From Endotrypanum monterogeii (Eukaryota > Euglenozoa > Kinetoplastea > Trypanosomatida > Trypanosomatidae): a stretch of 64,000 nucleotides of DNA. Positions 20,818 to 31,739 of the stretch are shown here, piece by piece. The stretch covers positions 223,511 through 287,510 of the forward strand of contig CM007315.1 in the NCBI GenBank assembly GCA_000333855.2, given 5' to 3'. Position 1 is the first letter of the stretch, and every line of letters starts with the position of its first letter. A program made the translations under genes and the position numbers. The notes under the pieces are model-generated. The model saw nothing but the letters and a program-made list of their open reading frames with translations, did no database searches and was not told the DNA's origin.

Positions 20818-23715
20818 CTATAATCCCTCAAAAGGTTCTTTCTTCACCACCCGCTCGCCCTTGACACAGCACCCGCACGCCACTAGCATCTGTCGGATAC
20901 GCGGAACGATGACGCGGCGCTGCGCTAGCTTTCCACGTACCAGCTTTGAGTAACGACGATGAACCAGGTAGGAGGAAAAAATGGAGCTGATGGAAAGAAC
21001 GAGGTAGACGGTAACGGCGCTGCTCATACAGCGGCGTGCACCAACGCAGTAGCCCAGGGTCAGCGGCGAAGCCTCGCGCTCGTAGGTTAGGTACCAAGAG
21101 CACCAGTAGCACAGCACGAACCCTATTCCACCACCAAAATAACAGAAGCTGTAGTGCATGCCGATGTCGCTATCGAAGATGGTGCCGATCACGTAGAATG
21201 TGGCACTTGTGCTCATCCCGTAGAAAAATGGAGCAACCAAGTAGGCCATCAGAAGCACCTTATCTCCAGGCAGTGCCAGCCAGAGGAGAACACCGACAGA
21301 CAGGCCGGCAGAGGCGATAGGGTAGATGAGCGTGGGTACAACCACCGTGCCAGTGCGCTCGCGCAGCAACTGCAACACGCGCTCGTAGACGCCCAGGAAG
21401 ACGCGGCCACCAGCGATAGACACTCCGCACATGGCTGAGAAAAGCACGTAGTGCTTTGGTTCCATGGCGCCGTAGCGTGCTTTGACCATAATTTGGATGT
21501 TCCAGCTGCCGGTCATGACCAGGCCGATGCCCCATACACAGAGCGTTGTATACAACATCAGCCACAGGTCGAGGTACGTTAGACTTTCGAGAAAGGTGGT
21601 TTGATAGACAGGCATGACGTAGACCTCGCCGCACAACGTAATTGTTTCCACCCGCGGGTGTGTGTGCGTGGACGGAGCGGTACGCGTCAGTTCAACGCAA
21701 TCAGTCTCAGCTCCACCAGTGGGGGTGCCGCCTACCGAGGGTGGCACGCTTTCACAGCCGACGTCGACCTGCACAGTCATGAAGGGGTTTTCGGAACTGA
21801 TTTTCTCTGGCATTTGTTTTTTTTTCTTATCATCGACAACACTAGATTGCATCGGGGCGTCCCGAGCCGGATGTGTAGAATTTCGATTCCCAGGGAGGTG
21901 CGTAGCCTCTTCGTCGTTATTCTTCACATCATCGATGTAGACCGGAACGAGCGACCGCTCAGGTCCCGCGAGCTCGTAAAGAGGAAGCCCGAAGGCCTCC
22001 GACAGGAGACCACCTCTGTGTTGAGATTCTTTCCCTGGGGCCTCTCGAACCCCATCAAAAGGAAGATCCACTTTGGAGAGAAAGATTTCCTCCGCCTCAT
22101 CTTTTGCATCTGACTTCATGTCGAAGATCGATGAATGTAATGGGGGGCTCTGCTTCCAGTGTAACCGTGCAGGCCGATGGGCGCTCCTGCTAGGGGGGGT
22201 ATTTGCGCCCAACTCCCTCTTTTGAACACAACAGGCGTTCTCGTTCGCCACTTCCTCAGAAGTGTGATGCGGTGATTCACGATATTCTTCTTCTTCTCGG
22301 CGATGGCGCTTTTCTTCCCTGAGAGTTTGCAGGTGTCGTTGTCTATAGCGTTCTTCCTGCATCGTGCGCAGTGTCTCCTCCTTGGCCTTGGCTTCCTCGA
22401 TCACTTGCTTGTCCTGCATCGAGAGTCCGTCAATTCTTTTCAGCGGCACAACCAGCAAAAGAGTTGTCAGCACGAGTACGATTGCACCGATCGCGATGCA
22501 ACGCAATTTGGCCGTAGTCATGTCAGCGGAAAAGTAGGCCACGCAGACCGCCTGTATGGTTAGGTAGACGTTGAGTAGCACGAGAACAACTGTCATCATC
22601 ATGTAGCGCCGCTTTGGCACTAACTGTGACATGTACCTATTACGAATCAGAAACACCCGGAGCTGCTGGCGCGGCGTGACGTGGCGCTGCTGCCACCGGT
22701 TGACTACGTAGGGTGCATCCTCCAGGTACCAGGTGCCAGCGGCGCCGGCGGCAAGCGTCACTGCGAACATGAGCCACATAAGGTTCTCGAAGTTGCTGTT
22801 GAAGAAACCGCGGAACAGACACGCGAAGACAGACGCGCCGAGGCTGGAAAAAGTTTGTAGCAGCCCCGTCGGCTGGCCACGGTCGCGCGGCATATGCGTC
22901 AACACCGCGGGTAGCGCGGCCACATTGAGCGCGTTGCAGCCCAGGCACATCACAGCGTAGAAGACGGCGCAGTTGGCGACTGTTAGCTGGATGTGGCCGG
23001 CGAAGGTGAGCGCAAACAGCAGATGGCCCAGCGACGCGATCAGACTGCCGAGCGCCACCACTTTGCGTGGGCCAAACCAGTCGTACAGTACGCCGAACGG
23101 GAGGGTGAACATACCAGCGGCTACACCGCTGAGGTAGACGGTCGCCATTTGGCGAGGGTTGAATCTGTACACCTGCTGAAGGTAGAGCACACCGAAGATG
23201 GCATGAATGCCCTGAGTGGATGTGCTGATGGATAGAAGCAAACCCACAAAGAGGATGCGGAAGCGTCGTTGGTTGTCGATCTTTCTGGGATAAATGAGAA
23301 GGGCGCCGCTGGCAGCGTCGTGCCCCGCTTCCTTCTCGAAGTAGTCAAGTTCCGGCGAGGCATCTTTCCCCTTTTCTTGACCTTCTCGACCGGTAGACTT
23401 GCTCGATGGGTGCCAGGGGGTTTCGCTCTCTGTCGCCGCGGCACCCTGGCCAGCGAAGGGAATTACATTCTGTGGGTAAAGAGGGGAGCGAGGGGTGACA
23501 AATCCACGGGCTTGATCGCTGCGGTGTGTACCGCACGAGATGAAGGACAAGTCATATCGCTGAGATGTCGTGTTGTTCACGTGTTCCTCCTTGCCACCCT
23601 CCTGATTTGACGCTCGAAATGAGACGCGGAAAGAGCGTCTTTGTGGTGCGGACGGGGTTGCGGGGTCGACATCGCACACAGGTGGGTTGTTAGCGCAGGG
23701 AGCACGGTGCGCCAT
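20818..23715 (-). CDS. Major facilitator transporter, nodulin-like type, with large cytosolic loop
   Basis: 965 residues, an integral membrane transporter of unknown substrate. The first 150 residues are polar. Spans begin at about 153 (RILFVGLLLSISTSTQGIHA), and the block YLSGVAAGMFTLPFGVLYDW near 194-213 fits the nodulin-like major facilitator family. The N-terminal half has spans up to about 425. A loop of about 285 residues follows (428-712): its first part is a charged coiled coil rich in Glu/Arg (434-480), and the rest is disordered. The second half has spans between about 715 and 918, with a Cys-rich basic tail (MLVACGCCVKGERVVKK). Nodulin-like members in other protists are usually near 550-650 residues, so both the N-terminal extension and the loop are long. 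The ATG at 23715 follows an acceptor by 13 nt. Palmitoylation of the tail Cys residues is possible but not shown. Confidence 0.9.
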   Translation of the reverse strand: MAHRAPCANNPPVCDVDPATPSAPQRRSFRVSFRASNQEGGKEEHVNNTTSQRYDLSFISCGTHRSDQARGFVTPRSPLYPQNVIPFAGQGAAATESETPWHPSSKSTGREGQEKGKDASPELDYFEKEAGHDAASGALLIYPRKIDNQRRFRILFVGLLLSISTSTQGIHAIFGVLYLQQVYRFNPRQMATVYLSGVAAGMFTLPFGVLYDWFGPRKVVALGSLIASLGHLLFALTFAGHIQLTVANCAVFYAVMCLGCNALNVAALPAVLTHMPRDRGQPTGLLQTFSSLGASVFACLFRGFFNSNFENLMWLMFAVTLAAGAAGTWYLEDAPYVVNRWQQRHVTPRQQLRVFLIRNRYMSQLVPKRRYMMMTVVLVLLNVYLTIQAVCVAYFSADMTTAKLRCIAIGAIVLVLTTLLLVVPLKRIDGLSMQDKQVIEEAKAKEETLRTMQEERYRQRHLQTLREEKRHRREEEEYRESPHHTSEEVANENACCVQKRELGANTPPSRSAHRPARLHWKQSPPLHSSIFDMKSDAKDEAEEIFLSKVDLPFDGVREAPGKESQHRGGLLSEAFGLPLYELAGPERSLVPVYIDDVKNNDEEATHLPGNRNSTHPARDAPMQSSVVDDKKKKQMPEKISSENPFMTVQVDVGCESVPPSVGGTPTGGAETDCVELTRTAPSTHTHPRVETITLCGEVYVMPVYQTTFLESLTYLDLWLMLYTTLCVWGIGLVMTGSWNIQIMVKARYGAMEPKHYVLFSAMCGVSIAGGRVFLGVYERVLQLLRERTGTVVVPTLIYPIASAGLSVGVLLWLALPGDKVLLMAYLVAPFFYGMSTSATFYVIGTIFDSDIGMHYSFCYFGGGIGFVLCYWCSWYLTYEREASPLTLGYCVGARRCMSSAVTVYLVLSISSIFSSYLVHRRYSKLVRGKLAQRRVIVPRIRQMLVACGCCVKGERVVKKEPFEGL

Positions 23716-23728
23716 GATGTGCCTCAGC

Positions 23729-23752
23729 CTGCGGAACGTAAAAAAAAAAAAA
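23729..23752 (-). promoter_or_regulatory. Predicted spliced-leader acceptor for the transporter
   Basis: A run of 12 to 13 T on the minus strand is followed by ACGTTCCGCAG, with the AG at plus 23729-23730, 13 nt before the ATG. Confidence 0.7.
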
Positions 23753-25177
23753 TCAATTAAACCAACAACAAAAAAAAAGAAGTACTGCTGACGAGATGGA
23801 GAGGAGGGAAATTCAGCGATGAAAAGCTACAGTAGTCGGTAGAGTCCCTCGAGCTCGCGGGAGCAGCAGAGGTTCCTCTCTCCCTCGTGCGCTCTGTAAG
23901 TGTGGATTAACAGAAAAAGGGCGATTTTACGTATCAAAAAAAATATATATATTATATATAATATAATATTAGATATATATTTTTTATTTTCCTTGGCGCT
24001 CTGGCAGATGAAATTTCTCTGGTGCTGGAAAAAAATAATAATGCGGAGCAATATCTATATGTATATATGTATTTATATATGTAGATTGATATATTTGAGC
24101 ATGTAGATACAAGACAACCGCACGGATGCGAACATGTGCAAGTGCCGATAGGAGAGCGTGTGGTAGTGATGATGCAGGGCGTGGGGAGGGGGGGGGAGGC
24201 GGAGGGCGAGTAAGCGTGAGAGAGACGTAATGTAAATAGAGGTATTCATTCAAAAAAAAAAAGGATTCGATTGATATATTTTTATTTTTTGGAGGCACCT
24301 CGAGTAAGGTGACCTCCCTCCCCCGTTTTTTTTCGTTGCTCAGCGTTGCGTACACCCAAAGTCAGTGGACAACACTGTGCATCGTAACACAGGAAAAAAA
24401 AAAACAATATCGAGAGCCTCTGTGTGCAGAGAATGAATGGGTACATCTATTTTAAGGTTGCATGCGCGTCGAAAACACGCTGTATGCGTTTGCATTTAAC
24501 GCCCTTTCTACTGCACATACAGGGAAAAAGACAGCGAGTTCAGGTGTATTGCGTAGACTATGTGCGCTGGATCGCATTCATCTGTTGGAGCTGTATGCGC
24601 ATGTCTCACTCCAGGGCGGGTCATCGGTGCGGATTCGTTCTCTATACCTCTGAATATGTTCGCGTTAAAAAAATATGATTTGTGGGGCGGGGGATACGCA
24701 TGCACAGCACTCTGTTTATCGTCAACCTACCATATATATATATATATATCAGAGGGTAGGGCAGATCCATTTTTTTTTTTTTACTTTGCATATCAAAATT
24801 TCGTTCTTCCCAAATCCCCTCCGTACATTGTACACCGCAGGGCTGAGTTTGTTCTCGACCGCCAACACTCTCGCCCCCCCCCCCTCCCACCCCGAGCCCC
24901 TCAGATGAGGTGGATGAGGGGGGGGAGGAGACGAGGGGGAAGGAGGTTGACGTTAGAAATTTACTATTAGAGAAAAAAAAGATGTTTTTGTGTGTGCGTG
25001 CGTCTGCGCGGTTCCTTCAGATCTCCTCTTTTCCCTTGAAGCACAGTGTTCATGAACACAGACTGTCAGAGGAGCAGTTGGGAGAGGACTGATGGAGGTG
25101 GAGGTGGTGCACAAAAAGGATGGAAAAAAGACTCAGCTTTCTGGTAAAGGAAAAAAAAATGAAGTGAAAAAATAGAC

Positions 25178-25214
25178 AAATAAATAAATAAATAAATATA
25201 TATATATATATATA
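25178..25214. repeat. Compound AAAT/TA microsatellite
   Basis: AAAT units run directly into a TA tract. The same compound repeat in the same orientation recurs near 44016-44045, 45580-45614, 58682-58717 and 59306-59338. Confidence 0.85.
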
Positions 25215-27779
25215 CAAGCGTCAAGTGAAGGTGATTATGGGGGACAGAAACGGAAAGGAAGCAAAAAAAAAAAGTAATAACAAAAATCATAATAACAAAA
25301 GAAAAACAAAAAAAGTAAAAAAAATTTGAAACAAAAAATATATGTTTCCTATTTACCACAAACGTGCTAAGAATACGTGATGCATTTGTTGCGAGGTGGT
25401 GAGAAAATCATTCGGAAGAAAAGAGCTTTGAGGTAAAAAAAAAGGAAGCCGTAGTGGTTGAGGGGACGGCGGGGTAACATGGTGTACCGTATCATAAAGA
25501 TCCTCCCATCGATTCGTGTTCGCTGTCTTCGTACCATTCAGTGTAACCTCTCACGATCAATAGATCGCTTGCAAAACAAACAAACAAAAAGGTAAAGTAC
25601 ACTGCCATTTTTTCTTCCAGCGAGAGGGAGGGGGGGGAAGAAGACGGAGCATCACTCGGGAGCCTCACCGCTCGAAAAGAAAAAAAAACATATCCCGCCT
25701 GTATGAGAAGTGCTACGTGCTCTCGCATTTGAGATATGCACTTCCACGGAGAGGTCGGGAAGGGGAGAAGATACCTGGGAAAGAAAAAAAAGAAGACGTG
25801 TCCTGCGAGGGAGAAAAAAAATGGAATTGCAGATTGATTGAGAAAAAAAAATGGAGGCAGGAGGGTGAAAAAAAATAATCCCCTTATATATGTGTATATA
25901 TTTCTATATTTCTATGTCAGAAAGGAAACAGCATGCACATAAAAGATACGCACCTGCAGGAAGGAGGGAAAAAAATGAACAATAAATAAATAAGGGACAT
26001 ATCAAAGTAGGAAAAAAAATTGCCAGCGAGTCGCACCGCATCTGCTTTAGTTCAGCCGCATAGAAGGGTGTCCTAATCCACAACTTGTATTTTTCAAAAA
26101 AAAATTATTATGCCATTGTTGGCTTGGCTGCAGCGCTGAATACGATGCTCTATGTCCCAAGATTTTCGGGTTGCATAGGGGTCACAGGATTGAAGATATA
26201 ATCAGAATCAATCGCATCCATCGAGCAGCTCCTACATAGACACACACTCACACATACCAACCACACACATAAAACCCAAACAAAAAAAAGAAAGAACACA
26301 ATAAAAAATATTGCATCCTGCAGAGGGGAAGCACATTTTTCATTTTTCTTTTCATGTACACTCAAGAAGTTGCTAACCCAGCTACTAAATGCAGGCTGGC
26401 TTCAGAGTGTCATACGGAGAGAAGAAAACAGGGGAGGGAGAAAGAAAGGGAGGAAGGGAGGTTTACGTGTGTGTGCATTTCTTTTTTTTTTATTGCTTCC
26501 TTTCGCAAAAAAAAAAGAAAAAAGTTATAATTTTGTTTTTAAAAAAACACAATTATATATATACTTCACATGTTCACGTAGTTCTTATACATCAGCCTGG
26601 TCTCGCATACTCAAGAGATAGAAGAGGCTGAGTGTGGAGTACAGAGACCCTTGGAAGTGTTAAAACTTTTTTTTTGTTTTTCTGCGAAGCGCTGCCATTC
26701 CTGATGTCGGATATGCAAAGGGCCTCAGAGTCATCTTACGGGCATTGTAGATATCGGAATGTGGTAACCACGTTCGAAATAGATGGTATAACAGAAGGAG
26801 GGGTACAGAGAGGCGAGGGGCATGTGTAGACAGGAAGAGGAAGAGAGCTGAGGTGATGCAAGAGAAGACCTACCCTCTCCTTGAAAAAAATATATATATT
26901 TATGAAAATACGACCATTAAAAGACGCAAAAAGAGTCCATAGTCTAGTAATAATAAAAAATGAGATCCGTTCGCTATAGTTGAGTACACGAGAGGGTACA
27001 ACAAAGGAATAAAGAAGATGGTGAGGGGAAGGGTCACACCATATTTAGAACACACACACACACACAATCATTCATCGATAGGTAGAACTAATTTCAGGTT
27101 TTTAGCACCAAAAAAAAAGTCGCTGGAGAATGTGGAAAAAAATAATAATAATAAATAAATCAAGTGCCTCATTAGGATAAAAAAACCTAACAAAGTAACG
27201 AAAGAATACTGCCGGTCGATCATGTTACTTATCTCTTGACACAGGGAAAATTGCGTGGGGAATGAGGTGGACGGATGAGGAAGGGAGTCAACCGCGAACC
27301 CCGAAGGACACAGAAAAAAGACATTTTTCAATAGAATATAGGTAATTAAGGAAACAACCTTTCTGTCTGCTTTGCTTCCTCCGCACCTCCAACCGTGTTC
27401 ATGTAAAAAAGAAAGACGACCCATGAAGAGAAAAAAGGGTAGAATGATCGACCGCCTCATACACAGCGACGTACACGCACACAGAGAGCTCTCTCTCTCT
27501 GACACCAGGAAGCCTAGCAGCTTTCTGGGATAGATATTACGTGCCTCCCCCCTTTAGTACCAAAAAATAGGTTTCTTTTTTTCAGTTCCAGTAGCAACGG
27601 TGGAATTGCATGCTTCACTGACGATAGTTCTTTTTGGGCTCCTGAAGCATTCAAAAAAAAAAAAAACTATATATTAAAAAAAAAATAAAGATAGACTTTA
27701 AAAAAAAGAAGGCACATGTAAAAACATGAAGAAAAGCCGTGGGAGAAAGGAAACAAGAGCAACAAGAAAAAATGTGTCA

Positions 27780-27816
27780 TACGCACACGCACACGCACAC
27801 GCACACGCACACACAC
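27780..27816. repeat. ACGCAC hexanucleotide repeat
   Basis: About five to six units of ACGCAC on the plus strand, just downstream (on the minus strand) of the small gene ending at 27967. It may sit in its 3' UTR. Confidence 0.85.
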
Positions 27817-27966
27817 CGTGAATCTTTTTGATGCAGATAGTTGAAAAAAAAATAAATAAAGTGTACGTATCGTGCTGCCAGTTAGGACAAAAAAGAAAGA
27901 GAGTGTTTGTGGGCACTCTAAAGCCGATATATGTGTATAGCGCCTTCCCTACTCATCTTGCACGAT

Positions 27967-28284
27967 TTACGAGCGTCCCCGCGCCAAATCTGAGCACGAC
28001 CGCGTGGATTCGAGCCGAGAACGCGACGCCACAGAGACTCCAGGAAGTACTAGATACCCTGTTTCGTTTTCTGGTTCCTTGGCTCTCTTATGGATAATGA
28101 AAGCCTCTTCCAGTGTCAGGGGCTTGTCCGCGAAGAGACGATCGTTTTTCTGTTCCATGTAGAATTCAGAGATGTCTTTCGTACGATCGAGGGTATAACC
28201 GGCCAGCGCACTGCTCTGCATCGCCTCTCCGGTCGGCATCAAAAGCTGCAGCGACGCAGGGATACCGTACACTAGAGTTTTCAT
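27967..28284 (-). CDS. Small hypothetical protein
   Basis: 105 residues beginning MKTLVYGIPASLQLLMPTGE; not recognised. The first 75 residues look globular, with helix-forming segments (for example RTKDISEFYMEQKNDRLF and LTLEEAFIIHKRA), and the last 30 are Arg/Ser-rich. The frame is open 17 codons upstream, but its first codon is GTG. A C-rich tract on the minus strand (plus 28374-28390) is followed by GACTTACAG with the AG at 28325-28326, and the ATG at 28284 is the first after it. Composition is clearly different from the surrounding AT-rich spacer. I judge it a real small gene with moderate confidence; no function can be given. Confidence 0.55.
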   Translation of the reverse strand: MKTLVYGIPASLQLLMPTGEAMQSSALAGYTLDRTKDISEFYMEQKNDRLFADKPLTLEEAFIIHKRAKEPENETGYLVLPGVSVASRSRLESTRSCSDLARGRS

Positions 28285-29414
28285 TGGTTCCACCAGGAAA
28301 ATGCGATTGAAGGGCAACGAACTCCTGTAAGTCACGGAAACGGATACAGAGCTAGATATGAGGGCGTTGATGAGGGGGGGTGGGGGAAGTGACCTCTGTC
28401 TATATATATATATTATATTATATTATATATTATATATTATATATATATTGATAAATTTTTCGTCGTTGCCTTCACGTGCGCTTAATCTGTATGGGGTAGT
28501 GGTAATGTGCATTATACGGGTGTGCGAGAGTTGTGTGTGTGTTTGTGGAGGGGGGAGGGGGGGGGCAGACCGAAGGGGATTGAGCACGACGATGCGATAG
28601 AGCGGTGAAGTGGCAGCGAGTGAGAGAGAGAAGGGGGGGGGGCAAAAAGAGGATCAAGTAGATGGGGGAGGTCAGTTGCAAAACCTTCAGGGATGCACGG
28701 CTACGCAGCAGTTACACACGAGGGGTGAAAAGAAATACATATATAAAAAGGGGGATTCCATCCATACACGAGTGCAGATCTGTGCTCATTGGATTTTTTC
28801 TTCCAGTTTGACGATAAGTCGAGAGAAAGCGGGAGTATACACATGCATACATGTGTGTGTGTATATGTGATCTCTGAAGAGTAAGACTCCGGTGATAATC
28901 GGGGAAGTCTCCAGTGTGTACGCTAAAAAAGGAAACAGTGCCGCGTGATGTGGGAGGGCATGTGCGTACATGTGTGTCTGCATCAAGTTCGAAAAACGGT
29001 GCGCGAGAGGGTGGTGAGACTCGTTTTGAAGAACCGGAGAAGGGTTGAGGCATGGGGGATGAGGGCGGCGGTGGCGGTGGCGGTGGCAGCGGGTGATACG
29101 CAGCTCATGGTAGCAACAAAAAACAGAGCGCTCTTGTATAGAGGCCCCGCGGCCTTTAGCGGAAGCCAACAACCACAACAAAAAATCACCGCAAGAAAAG
29201 AAAAAAAATGAGCGCGTTGCTCTGGGATGCCGAGGATACTCTTCTCCCTCTAAACTTAATAATATGGAAAAAAAAAAGTGGTGGTGGTGGTGGTGGCGGC
29301 CGTAGGTTTTCCGCTCGCCTGCTATACCCACCCCTCCCCCCAAACAGTCTCGGCCGTCCTTTGTTACCCCCTCGAATCTCCCCACCAGCTACACAAACCA
29401 CCATTGATCGCCCG
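28285..29414. other. Spacer with TATTA and GGT repeats
   Basis: It holds a TA/TATTA-rich tract at about 28402-28450, a GGCGGT-like repeat near 29067-29090 and a GGT repeat near 29279-29300. An acceptor for the small gene at 28284 lies at its left end. No supported gene. Confidence 0.5.
28325..28390 (-). promoter_or_regulatory. Predicted spliced-leader acceptor for the small gene at 27967-28284
   Basis: The minus strand reads a C-rich run, a mixed stretch, then GTGACTTACAG with the AG at plus 28325-28326. The start codon follows 40 nt later. Confidence 0.5.
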
Positions 29415-30413
29415 CTATCGCAGAAGTTCGTCGAGCAGACTTCTCCAGCGCTCAATTGTCTCGACAAAGACTGGAACCACGTCACACAGCGCCGCCGGAC
29501 TACAGTGACGCACCGGAAGAGATGTTGTGAGCACAACGACGTTGTTACTCGTGGACAAGCCAATGCCACCTCCACATACCTCACGACCCAGCAGCGACCC
29601 CTCGAGCAGCACCTCATACAGTTTTGTGCGGAGCGCCGTGTTCTCGGGCAGTTCTGTGAGCAGGGAGGCATACACGTACAGCCGCTCGGTGGCGGGGTCG
29701 TAGGTGAGCAAAATAGAAAAGTCTTCGTCTGTTCCCAAGACGCATGTGAGGTTCTTGTCGAAGTTCAAGGATACCTGCAGCTTCTCTGCCAGCATACCCA
29801 GACTTTCTTTCGCCACTTGGAGCCCGTCCAGCTCGCTGGACTCTCGAAGGGTTCGTGCAGGAAGCGCTTTGTTTCGCAGAGGAGTTATCGCAGATGGCTT
29901 GGTCGCTTGTAGAAGTTGGTGCTCCAGTTCCGCGTTGCGTGCTTCTGCTGCACCCAGCTGCTGCTGCAGGCGTTCAATCTCTCGTTCCATCACGCTTGTA
30001 CCCTGCACATACGGCGCGTCCGACTGTTGCTGCCACGCCTCTTGCGAGGAGGAGAATAATAATTGTTTGTGCTGGCGATCCGCGTTACTCACTTGGTGAG
30101 GCGAAGTTGCAACATCAGGCTGCTGCTGCTGCTTCTGTGGATCAAATGATGTAGCACTGTGTTGCAGGAGTTCCTTGTGTTTAGGCTCCCGCAGATGCAA
30201 TACCGCCTCGTTTTGAAGGCCGAACTCTTCACCCAACATGTCATCACCAAGCACCAGGTCGCCAGCCAGCAGCTGCTGGTTGTCTGACACACCGTACGAC
30301 TTGAGGTAGCGCCGTACTTTCGCTACACTGAGTTTCCCCAGATCGCCACGAATGACCATCTTAAATTTGCGCCCATCGGTGCTTTCCACAAAAAAAGCCT
30401 GTTTTTCTTCCAT
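29415..30413 (-). CDS. Ubiquitin-like N-terminus fused to a CesT/Tir-chaperone-like domain
   Basis: 332 residues, no signal peptide or membrane span. Residues 5-75 read as a ubiquitin-like beta-grasp: FVESTDGRKFKMVIRGDLGK, a helix, then LLAGDLVLGDDMLGEEFGLQ and a last strand VLHLRE. Residues 95-135 are Gln/Ser-rich, 140-170 form a short coiled coil (VMEREIERLQQQLGAAEARN), and 198-330 fit the fold of bacterial type III secretion chaperones of the CesT family. The fit rests on an opening helix, FSILLTYDPATERLYVYASL, a helix, the Gly-rich CGGGIGLS, strand VVVLTTSLPV, and a closing helix. CesT-like domains are, to my knowledge, annotated in kinetoplastids. A cytosolic role in protein handling is a fair inference. 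The ubiquitin-like call is weaker than the CesT call. Confidence 0.8.
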   Translation of the reverse strand: MEEKQAFFVESTDGRKFKMVIRGDLGKLSVAKVRRYLKSYGVSDNQQLLAGDLVLGDDMLGEEFGLQNEAVLHLREPKHKELLQHSATSFDPQKQQQQPDVATSPHQVSNADRQHKQLLFSSSQEAWQQQSDAPYVQGTSVMEREIERLQQQLGAAEARNAELEHQLLQATKPSAITPLRNKALPARTLRESSELDGLQVAKESLGMLAEKLQVSLNFDKNLTCVLGTDEDFSILLTYDPATERLYVYASLLTELPENTALRTKLYEVLLEGSLLGREVCGGGIGLSTSNNVVVLTTSLPVRHCSPAALCDVVPVFVETIERWRSLLDELLR

Positions 30414-30586
30414 TTGTGTTGTGTTGCCGATGAGTATACGCGCTCCCTAATTTCTCGTATCCCCTCCCTCTATCCCCCCCCTACGTCTCGTCGTCTCGTC
30501 TTTTTTTTTTTCGTTGTACTCTTGTTGGGTAAAGAGGATTTGAGTGCCTGTATGTGTACGTCTGTATACATATATATGTCTCTCTT

Positions 30587-30620
<34 letters not shown>

Positions 30621-31739
30621 TGTGCGGTGAAACGAAACTCGAAAAAGTGATCCGAAAAAATAATATATATTTATTTTTGACCTTCGTCGATAAATCGTAG
30701 CAACAACAACAAAAAAATGGCAATGTGGAGCGCTTCCGCACCGCCCTATTGGGTTTTCTGTCACTGTTGATGTGTTTCCGGATGTCGTGTTGCTGCTCCA
30801 GTCACTCTTCGGAGACTTGGAGAAGCGTTATCTCTATTATAATTATTAATGAAAAGGGTATGATGGGGCGTTTAAAGTCCTGAGAAAGTAGCAGTGGAGC
30901 AGAAATGTAAACATGGGGCGGGGGTGAGGTGAGGTAAAAGCCACATTCTTCTTGCGTGATGTAGATGCGAAAAGAAAAAAAAAGGAGGGTTTGCCGAGGC
31001 GTCACAGTGATCGCATTGCATCCACGAGAACTATATCCCATTGCGATAAAAAATAATAAACCTCCTTTTTTTAGTGTGTTTCCACAGCAGTACGATGATG
31101 ATGATGATGATGATGATGATGGTGAATATATATTTTACATTGTTATTGGATGGGAAGAGGGAGGCTACTGGGGGCTACATTCCTGTTTGTCGCAAAGGGG
31201 GTTGTGTGAAACAGCAAAAAAACAAAAAAAAAGGGGGGGACTCTTTCCTGGAGTTGTGTTGCAGTGAAGCTACCTGTCGTGCATGAACAACACAAGGAGC
31301 CTCCTCTCTCACCACCCCAAGGACATCGAGCGTTAATCCTCGACTCAAGATTCCGGATGGGATGGGATGGTGTGGGTGGGGGACACCTTATGGACATCGA
31401 GGAAGCTTGACGTGTGGGGAAAGCACTCAAAACAAACAAAAAAACGTTTCCGTGTTGTACACGCTTCGAGTCGTTGTACAAGGTCTCCAGAGAAAGAAGG
31501 AGATGAAAACAAAAAAAATAGAAAGTACGCGCCATCGGCATACAGAATCTCTTCCCACGGAATAAACTGCTAAAAAAAAAAAACAGAAAAACTTAAAAAA
31601 AAATATGAGAAGTAGTCATGAGGATGTAGCAAAATACAAATACAGAAAAATTTTCAGCTCAACAAGGTGCCCAGGGAAAAAAAGAAAGGAAAGATAGAGG
31701 TCAGGAAACAACGGCCTGTACAGATGCACTCCTTGAAAA
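30414..31739. other. Spacer with TC/TG and GAT repeats
   Basis: Next to the start at 30413 the plus strand is pyrimidine-rich (about 30450-30510), opposite to most spacers here. A TC then TG tract lies at about 30580-30624 and a GAT trinucleotide repeat at about 31094-31121. No supported gene. Confidence 0.5.

Larger units (their letters stand above)
23716..27966. other. Longest gene-free spacer, AT-rich
   Basis: More than 4 kb with no supported gene. It holds TA tracts near 23942-23960 and 24731-24749, an AAAT-then-TA compound repeat at 25178-25214, and a hexanucleotide (ACGCAC) repeat at about 27780-27816. Plus-strand A runs occur throughout. The few longer ORFs are built from these repeats. 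A gene with low complexity or a non-coding RNA could be missed here. Confidence 0.5.
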
